DNA from: Kangiella sp. | GTDB taxonomy: Bacteria; Pseudomonadota; Gammaproteobacteria; Enterobacterales; Kangiellaceae | DNA: 8,993 nt | Reading direction: 5' to 3' | Assembly: GCA_002733465.1 (NCBI GenBank) | Contig: NVVT01000021.1 | Span: 1 to 8,993 of the forward strand | Made by a program: the position numbers and the translations under genes | In this document: one piece after another, positions 1 through 5,002 of the stretch | Numbering within the stretch: the first letter of the stretch is position 1 | How the letters are laid out: the number at the start of each line of letters is the position of its first letter | The notes under the pieces: model-generated | The model's database searches: none | Told to the model about the DNA's origin: nothing | What the model saw: the letters and a program-made list of their open reading frames with translations, nothing else

Positions 1-98
1 AAAGACTTCACTCAACTAATGACTATTGGTCACCCGTTGATTATGAAGCTATGCAAAAAGTTGTGTAATTGAGTGTCCCGAATAGTGTTGACAGATCA
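1..98 (+). mobile_element. Right end of an IS3-family insertion sequence (partial)
   Basis: The first 68 bases encode, in one frame, the last 21 residues of a transposase (RLHSTNDYWSPVDYE, six more residues, then TAA at 66-68). This is the typical end of the IS3-family orfB DDE transposase, which closes with an R-x-H-S ... SPv-x-y/f-E signature. About 30 bp beyond the stop lies the sequence ending in agatca at 98. Read on the opposite strand it begins TGATCTGTCAACACTATTC, a TG-starting terminal repeat typical of this family. I therefore place the element boundary at 98. The rest of the element lies outside the window to the left. It is inserted inside the leftward restriction-endonuclease gene, so its transposase runs opposite to that gene. 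Confidence 0.8.
3..68 (+). CDS. IS3-family transposase OrfB, C-terminal end only
   Basis: Only the last 21 codons are in the window; the frame is open from base 3 and ends at TAA 66-68. The HSTNDYWSP segment matches the conserved C-terminal end of the integrase-core (rve) domain of IS3 OrfB proteins, which cut and join DNA during copy-and-paste transposition. The catalytic DDE residues would lie upstream, outside the window, so activity cannot be judged. The match rests on a short stretch, but it is supported by the terminal repeat about 30 bp downstream. Confidence 0.75.
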   Translation, partial: RLHSTNDYWSPVDYEAMQKVV

Positions 99-541
99 AT
101 ATTTGGAATATATTGACCATGAATATTCCAATCATCCTTTTCTAATAGAAGTAAATTGCCATAAAACTTAGTAGATTTTATTGAAAGTCGTTTCCCATTT
201 ATTGATAAGTCGCAATCGTCCCACAATCCTAAACCGTAAGTCTCAAAATCTGGTTTTGGTAGATTAATGTACTCCTCTTTTGGATATTGCTTATATATTA
301 ATCTTAATACAGCTATTTCCGATAGTTTGCCTTGAAAAGCATTAATAAATATCTCACCATTTGCACGCATATGTTTACCACCGGTGCGGTGATCTCTATG
401 CTGACCTTCAGCGCCAAAGGACATGTCATAAGCAAATTCAAAAACTTTAAGAATGGTTGATTTCTTAAAGCTCTCCACAGGATTGAATACGACTTTTTGA
501 GTGATTGTAAAAACATTGTCAACTTGATTTAACTTGTTCAT
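41..541 (-). CDS. PD-(D/E)XK-like type II restriction endonuclease, C-terminally truncated by IS insertion
   Basis: Probable DNA-cleaving partner of the nearby cytosine methyltransferase. I chose the ATG at 541 because it overlaps the TGA of the upstream gene as ATGA, giving 166 codons; a TTG at 559 would add six residues. Recognisable segments are a conserved-looking block around residues 41-71 (SFGAEGQHRDHRTGG, then GEIFINAFQGK), Glu75 in a following helix, Asp111, and S120-I-K122. The pattern E...D-x8-SxK suggests a PD-(D/E)XK nuclease core with Ser in place of the usual acidic residue. The assignment as a restriction enzyme combines this pattern, my recollection of related proteins and the methyltransferase context. 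Native coding sequence ends at about residue 147, at IS boundary 98. The last 18 or so codons, including DLSTLFGTLNYTTFCIAS, are read from the IS terminus. The core residues survive but the C-terminal part is lost, so the protein is probably inactive. Confidence 0.6.
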   Translation of the reverse strand: MNKLNQVDNVFTITQKVVFNPVESFKKSTILKVFEFAYDMSFGAEGQHRDHRTGGKHMRANGEIFINAFQGKLSEIAVLRLIYKQYPKEEYINLPKPDFETYGLGLWDDCDLSINGKRLSIKSTKFYGNLLLLEKDDWNIHGQYIPNIDLSTLFGTLNYTTFCIAS

Positions 542-732
542 ATTGAAGATGTTAACCAACTCTTATCAGTAAATTCAATAGATAAACCAAGGGAATCACA
601 AACTTGCAAAATAAATACCAATGAAAATGAAGCTCTATAAACCTTTTCATTCCTTGTTTTCGTCAAGTTAAGGTAATTAATGCTTTTCTTAGCTAACTCT
701 GATTTTATCATTTGCCTTACTTTAACTTTCAT
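538..732 (-). CDS. Small putative helical regulator (DUF6471-like), 64 aa, first gene of the leftward operon
   Basis: Starts at ATG 732 and ends at a TGA (538-540) that shares bases with the ATG of the downstream endonuclease gene (ATGA). The two are therefore probably co-transcribed and translationally coupled. The N-terminal part (VRQMIKSELAKKSINYLNL) and the segment KVYRASFSLVFILQVCDSLG resemble the two ends of DUF6471-type small helix-turn-helix proteins. The middle appears about a dozen residues shorter than I remember for that family. No catalytic motif is visible. By position, a small protein directly ahead of a restriction gene and divergent from the methylase, it could be a controller protein delaying nuclease expression. 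That role is inference. No strong ribosome site precedes the ATG. Confidence 0.5.
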   Translation of the reverse strand: MKVKVRQMIKSELAKKSINYLNLTKTRNEKVYRASFSLVFILQVCDSLGLSIEFTDKSWLTSSI

Positions 733-772
733 AAAAAATATCGACTAAAGAAATATTATTTTTGTTCTTATT

Positions 773-781
773 ATTGTACCA
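773..781 (-). promoter_or_regulatory. Extended -10 promoter for the leftward regulator/endonuclease operon
   Basis: On the minus strand the sequence reads TGG-TACAAT, which fits the TGn-TATAAT extended -10 pattern. It lies about 40 bp upstream of the small-regulator ATG. The -35 region has only the weak hexamer TTTTGA at 16 bp spacing, which is acceptable for an extended -10 promoter. Prediction only. Confidence 0.45.
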
Positions 782-799
782 TTTAAATAGAAAATCAAA

Positions 800-842
800 A
801 TATTCGTAATCTAACGCCACTAATGTGATGCAATACGAATAT
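800..842. promoter_or_regulatory. 9-bp inverted repeat in the divergent control region (candidate operator)
   Basis: ATATTCGTA at 800-808 is repeated as its exact reverse complement TACGAATAT at 834-842, with 25 bp between. It lies between the leftward promoter and the methyltransferase start. Its position would let a dimeric regulator affect both transcription directions. No binding protein is demonstrated. Confidence 0.4.
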
Positions 843-864
843 ATCCACAGCGTTTTAGGTAGGA

Positions 865-878
865 ATGAGTTAACTCAT
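865..878. promoter_or_regulatory. Perfect 14-bp palindrome overlapping the methyltransferase start, with a two-codon upstream ORF
   Basis: ATGAGTTAACTCAT is identical to its reverse complement, and its last two bases are the first two of the methyltransferase ATG (877). It also contains ATG-AGT-TAA (865-873), a minimal upstream ORF. The purine-rich AGGTAGGA at 857-864 is well spaced for the upstream ATG at 865, but about 12 bp from the methyltransferase ATG. In RNA the palindrome can fold as a 5-bp AUGAG/CUCAU stem with a UUAA loop over the start region. It could act as a DNA operator, an RNA hairpin or a translational brake; the sequence does not choose between these. Confidence 0.45.
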
Positions 879-1953
879 GAAAAAAAAGTCATATAAGGTT
901 GGAAGTCTATTTGCTGGTATCGGAGGGATCTGTACAGCATTTGAGCAATCTGGTTGTGAGGTAGTGTGGGCAAACGAAAATGATAAACATGCTTGCACCA
1001 CTTATAAGCATAATTATCCAAAGGTGAAATTATATGAAGAAAGCATAAATACTTTAGTTGAAAGAGATTTGATTGATGATAAAAAATCAAGCAAAAATAA
1101 TATGGTATTTAAGCCACTAAAAGCCATTGGCATCCCAGAAATTGATATTTTAACATCGGGTTTCCCTTGCCAAGCTTTCTCAGTTGCAGGTTATAGGCAA
1201 GGCTTTAATGATGAAAAGGGAAGAGGCAATTTATTTTTTAGAACGGCTGAGTTTATTGAAGCATTTAAACCAAAAGCATTCTTACTTGAAAATGTAAAAA
1301 ACATGAATGGTCATGATAAAGGCAAAACAATCAAAGTCATCGAAGAGACGATTAAAAATGAATTAGGATATTCTTTTATTAAATTCATTCTGAACTCAAA
1401 AGATTTTGGCAATGTCCCACAGAATAGAGAGAGAATTTACATTGTAGGATTTAGAAATGAATCATCATATTCTATAAACGATAGTACAAAAACTGGCAAC
1501 ATTCTCACTCATAATTTCAATATACCTAAACCAATTAAATTAACAAAAACAATTCATGATTTATTAGAGGTAGAAAGACAGGAAGATAAATTCTATTACA
1601 ACTCTGAACATCAATATTATAAAGAACTTAACGATAAAATGTCTTCTAGGGATACAATTTACCAGTGGCGAAGGGTTTATGTGCGTGAAAATAAAAACAA
1701 ATTATGCCCAACGCTTACCGCTAATATGGGAACTGGTGGACACAATGTCCCTTTGATAATTGATAATTTTGGTATTAGAAAGCTGATACCATCTGAATGT
1801 TTAAAGTTTCAAGGTTTCCCACGTAAATTTAAATTTCCAAGTGGTATGGCTGCCTCACACTGTTACAAACAAGCTGGCAATTCAGTTGTAGTTCCTGTTA
1901 TCAAAAGAATTGCAGATGAAATAGTTCGAGTACTTAGTCTAAGTGAAGAATAG
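877..1953 (+). CDS. C5-cytosine DNA methyltransferase of a type II restriction-modification system
   Basis: Transfers a methyl group from S-adenosylmethionine to carbon 5 of a cytosine in its recognition site, protecting host DNA from the partner nuclease. At 358 aa it has normal length and carries the ordered motifs of the family. Motif I is FAGIGG (12-17). The catalytic loop is GFPCQAFSVAG (95-105) with Cys98. The ENV motif is at 138-140 and QNRER at 182-186. A target-recognition region follows at about 195-295, then motif IX near RKLIPSECLKFQGFP (301-315) and motif X with QAGNSVVVPV (332-341). No key residue is missing. The recognition sequence cannot be read from the protein with confidence. 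The gene is divergent from the regulator/truncated-endonuclease pair and convergent with the second nuclease gene, whose stop is 97 bp away. Either nuclease could be its partner. Confidence 0.95.
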   Translation: MKKKSYKVGSLFAGIGGICTAFEQSGCEVVWANENDKHACTTYKHNYPKVKLYEESINTLVERDLIDDKKSSKNNMVFKPLKAIGIPEIDILTSGFPCQAFSVAGYRQGFNDEKGRGNLFFRTAEFIEAFKPKAFLLENVKNMNGHDKGKTIKVIEETIKNELGYSFIKFILNSKDFGNVPQNRERIYIVGFRNESSYSINDSTKTGNILTHNFNIPKPIKLTKTIHDLLEVERQEDKFYYNSEHQYYKELNDKMSSRDTIYQWRRVYVRENKNKLCPTLTANMGTGGHNVPLIIDNFGIRKLIPSECLKFQGFPRKFKFPSGMAASHCYKQAGNSVVVPVIKRIADEIVRVLSLSEE

Positions 1954-1991
1954 ACAATATTAGAAAATCAATTTAAAGCATTGCTCGGTCC

Positions 1992-2035
1992 TAGTTCCGG
2001 ACACGAGTTCCAGACACTAGTTCCAGACACTAGTT
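1992..2035. repeat. 13-bp tandem repeat array A (three copies plus a partial)
   Basis: The units are tagttccggacac (1992-2004), gagttccagacac (2005-2017) and tagttccagacac (2018-2030), followed by a partial tagtt. They lie in the 97-bp gap between the convergent methyltransferase and second nuclease genes. No hairpin-plus-T-run terminator was seen in this gap. Confidence 0.85.
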
Positions 2036-2050
2036 TTCCGTGTATTCGTT

Positions 2051-3340
2051 TTAGGGCATAGGATTATCATTAATAAACGCCTCAAAGGAATCTAATTCAG
2101 CAAAATCAATATTAATTATTGAATAATCCCCAATTTTTCGCCATAACCGAACAGAGTCAGTACCTTTTTTGTCCAACCAATCACGAGTTACTACTTCCCG
2201 ATCTTTTAAGCCGAGAACATCCAATAACAGCCATTGACCTAACGCAGATTGTCCATATTTTTTTCCATTTTCATCACGTTCCGTCTTACTTCCTGATTGT
2301 AACGCTTTCATGTTGTCTTGTGTGACTAACGAAGGTATTTTCTTACCATTTGGCAGTTGTAATTGAAAACGAACTTCAGGTTTGGAGTCCTTACTACCAC
2401 TATATTTAGCTCGAATTTCCTCTCGTTCAAATATGTTTTCAGTAAAAAAATCGGGATGTTTTTTATGAAAGTCTATTGGGATTGGAATATAGATTTCATT
2501 TAATGGTCTTAGGGTATTACTTCCTTTATTTTTAGGAGCCGCGTTCCAAGCATTTAAGCCTGACTTATCTTCCACTTTTTGTGTGCTATAAGAGTACAAA
2601 GGCAAATACACTTCAACTATATCTTGCTCAATTTCTTTTGAAGTATCTATAAGGTCAGAATATGCTTTTAATATGAAAGAAAAGGGATCTTCAATTATTT
2701 TCACATCAAATTTATCAACTATTATTGAATCGTATTTGTCAGATTCAAACTTTTGCCATATTTGAGAGTCACTGAAAGTGTATTTGTAAAGCTTATTTCC
2801 ATCTGACCATGTGAAGGATTTTTCATTTAATTCAAAACCGATTAAATTTTTTATATCAATTAAAGGATAAGAACATTCATGTATTACAAAGGAGCTTTCG
2901 TCACGAGTGACATAATGGTAAATATTATTTTTCTCTGATAACCCTAAACGTTCATAATCACGCTTCATTTTTTCATTTTTTAATTCGGATATTTTATAGG
3001 CTAGTTTTTTTTCATCGAATCTTAATTCGTTAATCTCCGTTTGAAATCGTTTGAGCTGCATTACCTTTTGAAATGAGGGTTTACTATCCATCCAAGTTTT
3101 TAAGCCTATCCCAATTCTCTTACCCCCAATAACGGATAATATATCGTGAGGCGTATTTCCAACATCTACGATTTTACTTTTAAAGACTTTAGCAAAAATT
3201 GTTTCTTGAAATTTTGAATCAAGGTGTGGAATTAAACGGCCCTTTTTTTGTCGAAAGAGCTCTGATAATGCACCAAAAACTTGTAAATAATGTACATACT
3301 CATTTCTTTGTTCTTCAGTATAATTTTCCCAAACACTCAT
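2051..3340 (-). CDS. Type II restriction endonuclease with C-terminal NgoFVII/BfiI-like (B3-type) DNA-recognition domain
   Basis: A 429-aa protein starting at ATG 3340, with AGGA about 13 bp upstream. The C-terminal half (about 245-415) carries the pattern I associate with the recognition domain of NgoFVII/BfiI-type restriction enzymes: KSGLNAWNA (259-267), NEIYIPIPIDFHKKHPDFF (281-299), LQLPNGK (327-333), VTQDNMKAL (339-347), LGQWLL (367-372) and TDSVRLWR (394-401). The N-terminal half lacks the HxK motif of the phospholipase-D nucleases. Instead it has Glu46, Asp66 and GIGLKTW (77-83), which could be a divergent PD-(D/E)XK core; this is less certain. A charged, probably helical linker runs from about 95 to 135. 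The gene converges on the cytosine methyltransferase, consistent with a restriction-modification pair. The reading frame is intact, so unlike the IS-broken nuclease it may be active. It is bracketed by 13-bp tandem repeats. Confidence 0.7.
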   Translation of the reverse strand: MSVWENYTEEQRNEYVHYLQVFGALSELFRQKKGRLIPHLDSKFQETIFAKVFKSKIVDVGNTPHDILSVIGGKRIGIGLKTWMDSKPSFQKVMQLKRFQTEINELRFDEKKLAYKISELKNEKMKRDYERLGLSEKNNIYHYVTRDESSFVIHECSYPLIDIKNLIGFELNEKSFTWSDGNKLYKYTFSDSQIWQKFESDKYDSIIVDKFDVKIIEDPFSFILKAYSDLIDTSKEIEQDIVEVYLPLYSYSTQKVEDKSGLNAWNAAPKNKGSNTLRPLNEIYIPIPIDFHKKHPDFFTENIFEREEIRAKYSGSKDSKPEVRFQLQLPNGKKIPSLVTQDNMKALQSGSKTERDENGKKYGQSALGQWLLLDVLGLKDREVVTRDWLDKKGTDSVRLWRKIGDYSIINIDFAELDSFEAFINDNPMP

Positions 3341-3401
3341 ATCACAATTTTTTCCTGTTACGCCAATCGTCTTATCATTTACAAAAATGCGCCCATCTAA
3401 A

Positions 3402-3444
3402 GTGGTCTAATAAAGCTGTCTAATAAAGCGGTCTAATAAAGTGG
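3402..3444. repeat. 13-bp tandem repeat array B (three copies plus a partial)
   Basis: The units are gtggtctaataaa (3402-3414), gctgtctaataaa (3415-3427) and gcggtctaataaa (3428-3440), then gtgg. The array lies about 60 bp upstream of the second nuclease gene, in its likely promoter region, and about 45 bp before a probable IS3 orfA fragment. It could be a protein-binding array or part of an old element end. Confidence 0.85.
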
Positions 3445-3487
3445 GACTTCATTTAAATGATATTATATTAATCTAAAGAAGTTGAAT

Positions 3488-3542
3488 ATGAAAAAAAACA
3501 TTTAGTCAGGAATTTAAGTTAGGTGCTGCCAACGTTATTTTG
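3488..3542 (+). pseudogene. Fragment of an IS3-family orfA start
   Basis: ATG at 3488 is followed by eight A residues and then, in a shifted frame, TFSQEFKLGAANVIL. This resembles the start of many IS3-family OrfA proteins (MKK-x-FS-x-EFKLEAA). If one A is removed, the ATG joins this frame, so the copy looks frameshifted in the A run. After about 15 residues the resemblance stops and the frame runs directly into the dinD-like sequence. AAAGAAG upstream is a possible ribosome site. The assignment rests on a short match. Confidence 0.45.
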
Positions 3543-4012
3543 AGTTTTATATTCTATCAGAATTGTTCTCTTGCTTGTGAGGTCTCAGACAATGCCATTA
3601 AAGACCATTTTGTTGATATCAACAAAATGGTCGAACTAGGCTCAGGCAGTCAGCGAGAAATTAGCGATATAATGCTTACCCGATACGCCTGTTACCTAGT
3701 TGCTCAAAATGGTGACTCTGCCAAGCAACCTATCGCTTTTGCACAAACTTACTTTGCCATGCAAACCCGCCAAGCCGAGTTAATAGAACAACGCTTACTA
3801 GAAGCTGGCGAGTATTGGCGTGAAAAAAACTCATTGGCACAGAAAAAGAATTGTCAGATGTGATTTATGAGCAAACAGGCGGTAATAAAAATTTTGGTTT
3901 AATTCGCAGTAAAGGCGACCAAGCGCTATTTGATAATAATACTCAAGCTATGAAAGCGCGCTGGCAAGTACCAAGTAGTCGACCACTTGCAGGTTTTTAT
4001 TTGCGGTTGTAA
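3540..4012 (+). pseudogene. dinD: dinD-like DNA-damage-inducible gene remnant, frameshifted and shortened at both ends
   Basis: The first frame (to TGA 3861-3863) contains SLACEVSDNAIKDHF, INKMVELGSGSQREISDIML, TRYACYLVAQNGD, IAFAQTYFAMQTRQAELIEQ. These are characteristic of DinD, an SOS-regulated protein that in E. coli interacts with RecA. The homology then continues in another frame as LIGTEKELSDVIYEQ, NFGLIRSKGDQALFDNNTQ, MKARWQVPSSRPLA and stops at TAA 4010-4012. The switch maps to a run of seven A at 3823-3829; an eighth A would give REKKLIGTEKEL in one frame. The N-terminal segment expected ahead of LACE and roughly the last third of the family's usual length (about 270 aa) are missing. 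No SOS box is visible upstream, where an IS3-like fragment lies instead. A non-functional relic is most likely. Confidence 0.8.
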
Positions 4013-4149
4013 GTTTAAATCCTTTGAAGATGTAGGAGATTGGCTATATAGTGACTGTCTGCAATTACGTTTGCAATTACGTTTAAGGACGAAGAGCAAC
4101 TTCGCGAGTCAATTGGAATTTACCACCTTGATTTAAATCTTGCATTTAA
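4013..4149. other. Gene-free stretch between dinD relic and higA, with a 12-bp tandem duplication
   Basis: No supported gene. gcaattacgttt occurs twice in direct succession (4061-4072 and 4073-4084). A small hairpin, cgaag-agcaa-cttcg (4090-4104), lies downstream of higA on the minus strand but has no clear T-run, so it is at best a weak terminator. One frame stays open across much of this stretch (KFKSFEDVGDWLYSDC), but I recognise nothing in it. Confidence 0.5.
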
Positions 4150-4461
4150 TTACACAGTCAATGCAAAATCAAACGGTTCTATTTCTTCAAAATTATTAGC
4201 GTTATTTTCTTCGCGCCATATATTAAGTGAGTTTTGCATATTCATCCATGATGCAACTGACGTGTTGGTGGCTTTTGCTAAGCGATGAGCCATCTCTGGC
4301 GAACAATCTGTATCTTCATTAACAAATTTCGACAAATGCTTACGGGATATACCGAGCATACTGGCTGCACGCGTAATACTAATTTTTAACTCATCCAAAA
4401 CGTCGTCACGAAAGATTCGACCTGGATGAACTGGTTGCCTAGTTCGTTTAAAGCTCGCCAT
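4150..4461 (-). CDS. higA: HigA-family antitoxin (HTH, VapI/XRE type)
   Basis: This 103-aa protein should neutralise the HigB toxin encoded just upstream and repress the shared promoter. The N-terminal R-x-P-x-HPG (8-14), followed by FRDDVLDELKISITRAASMLGISRK (17-41), is the HigA-type signature with a helix-turn-helix at about 28-52. SPEMAHRLAKATNTS (54-68) and W72, then IW (81-82), follow the family pattern. The C-terminal tail (FEEIEPFDFALTV) is acidic and less typical. The gene starts 24 bp after the toxin stop, in the toxin-first order usual for hig loci, with only a weak ribosome site (AGAG). Confidence 0.92.
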   Translation of the reverse strand: MASFKRTRQPVHPGRIFRDDVLDELKISITRAASMLGISRKHLSKFVNEDTDCSPEMAHRLAKATNTSVASWMNMQNSLNIWREENNANNFEEIEPFDFALTV

Positions 4462-4485
4462 TTTTATCTCTACTCTATTTTACTA

Positions 4486-4767
4486 TTAGTGGTACTGCTC
4501 ATAATCTACAACTATGGCATCACTACCTTCAAATTCAAAAGTCACTCGCCAAGCGCCGCTAATATCAACCGCCCAACGACCTACATTTCTTGGTTCTAGT
4601 TGATGTAGACGATAACCAGGTAGATTCATATCCTCTGGAGTAATAGCTGCATCAAGTCTATCCAATCTATTTTCTAGCTTTCTTGCATGCCGTGGGTTAA
4701 TTCCACGAGTAGTTCCTGACACAAAAAACCTTTCCAATCCTTTGTGTCTAAAAGATTTTATAGCCAT
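4486..4767 (-). CDS. higB: HigB-family toxin (RelE/ParE superfamily mRNA interferase)
   Basis: A 93-aa toxin of the HigB group, predicted to cleave mRNA at the ribosome when not bound by HigA. Family marks are IKSFRHKGLERFF (3-15), the RLDA-AITPEDMNLPGYRLHQLE block (37-58), SGAWRVTFEFEG (70-81) and the C-terminal VVDYEQYH (86-93). Length is normal and no truncation is visible. It is the first gene of a two-gene operon read toward the restriction genes, with its start 417 bp from the mature tmRNA 3' end region's far side, that is, between ssrA and the dinD relic. Such pairs often stabilise genomic islands. Confidence 0.93.
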   Translation of the reverse strand: MAIKSFRHKGLERFFVSGTTRGINPRHARKLENRLDRLDAAITPEDMNLPGYRLHQLEPRNVGRWAVDISGAWRVTFEFEGSDAIVVDYEQYH

Positions 4768-4799
4768 TTATAATCTTCTGACCTTATTTTGTGTTCACA

Positions 4800-4828
4800 A
4801 GTGTAACCAGTTTGGTTGCAATTGTCAA
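4800..4828 (-). promoter_or_regulatory. higBA promoter
   Basis: On the minus strand TTGACA (4828-4823) and TACACT (4805-4800) are separated by exactly 17 bp, close to the sigma-70 consensus. They lie 33 bp upstream of the higB ATG. The imperfect symmetric sequence around 4794-4805 (cac-aa-gtg core at 4796-4803) overlaps the -10 and is a possible HigA operator, as expected for an autoregulated toxin-antitoxin pair. Confidence 0.7.
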
Positions 4829-4880
4829 AGAGAAGCCTTAAGCATTATTTTTAGCAAACACAATATCCCTTACAAGACGA

Positions 4881-4960
4881 AAATACAGTCTTAAGATGCG
4901 CTGTATTTGTTGGTTTTGTTGGTTTTGCTGGGGTTGGTGGGCTTTGTTGGTCTTTTCTGG
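4881..4960. other. Inverted repeat and G/T-rich tract between higBA and ssrA
   Basis: aaatacag (4881-4888) pairs with ctgtattt (4901-4908) around a 12-base loop. Directly after it the plus strand is a G/T-rich stretch (about 4908-4958) with repeated ttggttttg and runs of two to four G. I see no gene. The tract lies just downstream of the ssrA terminator, where integrating elements commonly leave junctions. Confidence 0.5.
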
Positions 4961-4963
4961 ACA

Positions 4964-4998
4964 TAAAAAAACCCCGACTAAAAAGGCGAGGTTTTTCT
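4964..4998 (-). terminator. Rho-independent terminator of ssrA
   Basis: Read on the minus strand, AACCTCG (4993-4987) pairs with CGGGGTT (4976-4970) with one T-G wobble around a 10-base loop, followed by a run of T. It begins within about 10 bases after the CCA end of ssrA. Confidence 0.85.
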
Positions 4999-5002
4999 CA
5001 TT

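Noticed and set aside
313..522. Open frame on the same strand as the truncated endonuclease, in another frame
   Set aside because: It lies wholly within the nuclease coding sequence; the nuclease frame carries the recognisable motifs.
1992..2035. CRISPR array
   Set aside because: The 13-bp units are directly adjacent with no unique spacers. The same holds for the array at 3402-3444.
3199..3423. Plus-strand frame over the start of the second nuclease and array B
   Set aside because: Antisense shadow of the nuclease start; its end is repeat-derived sequence.
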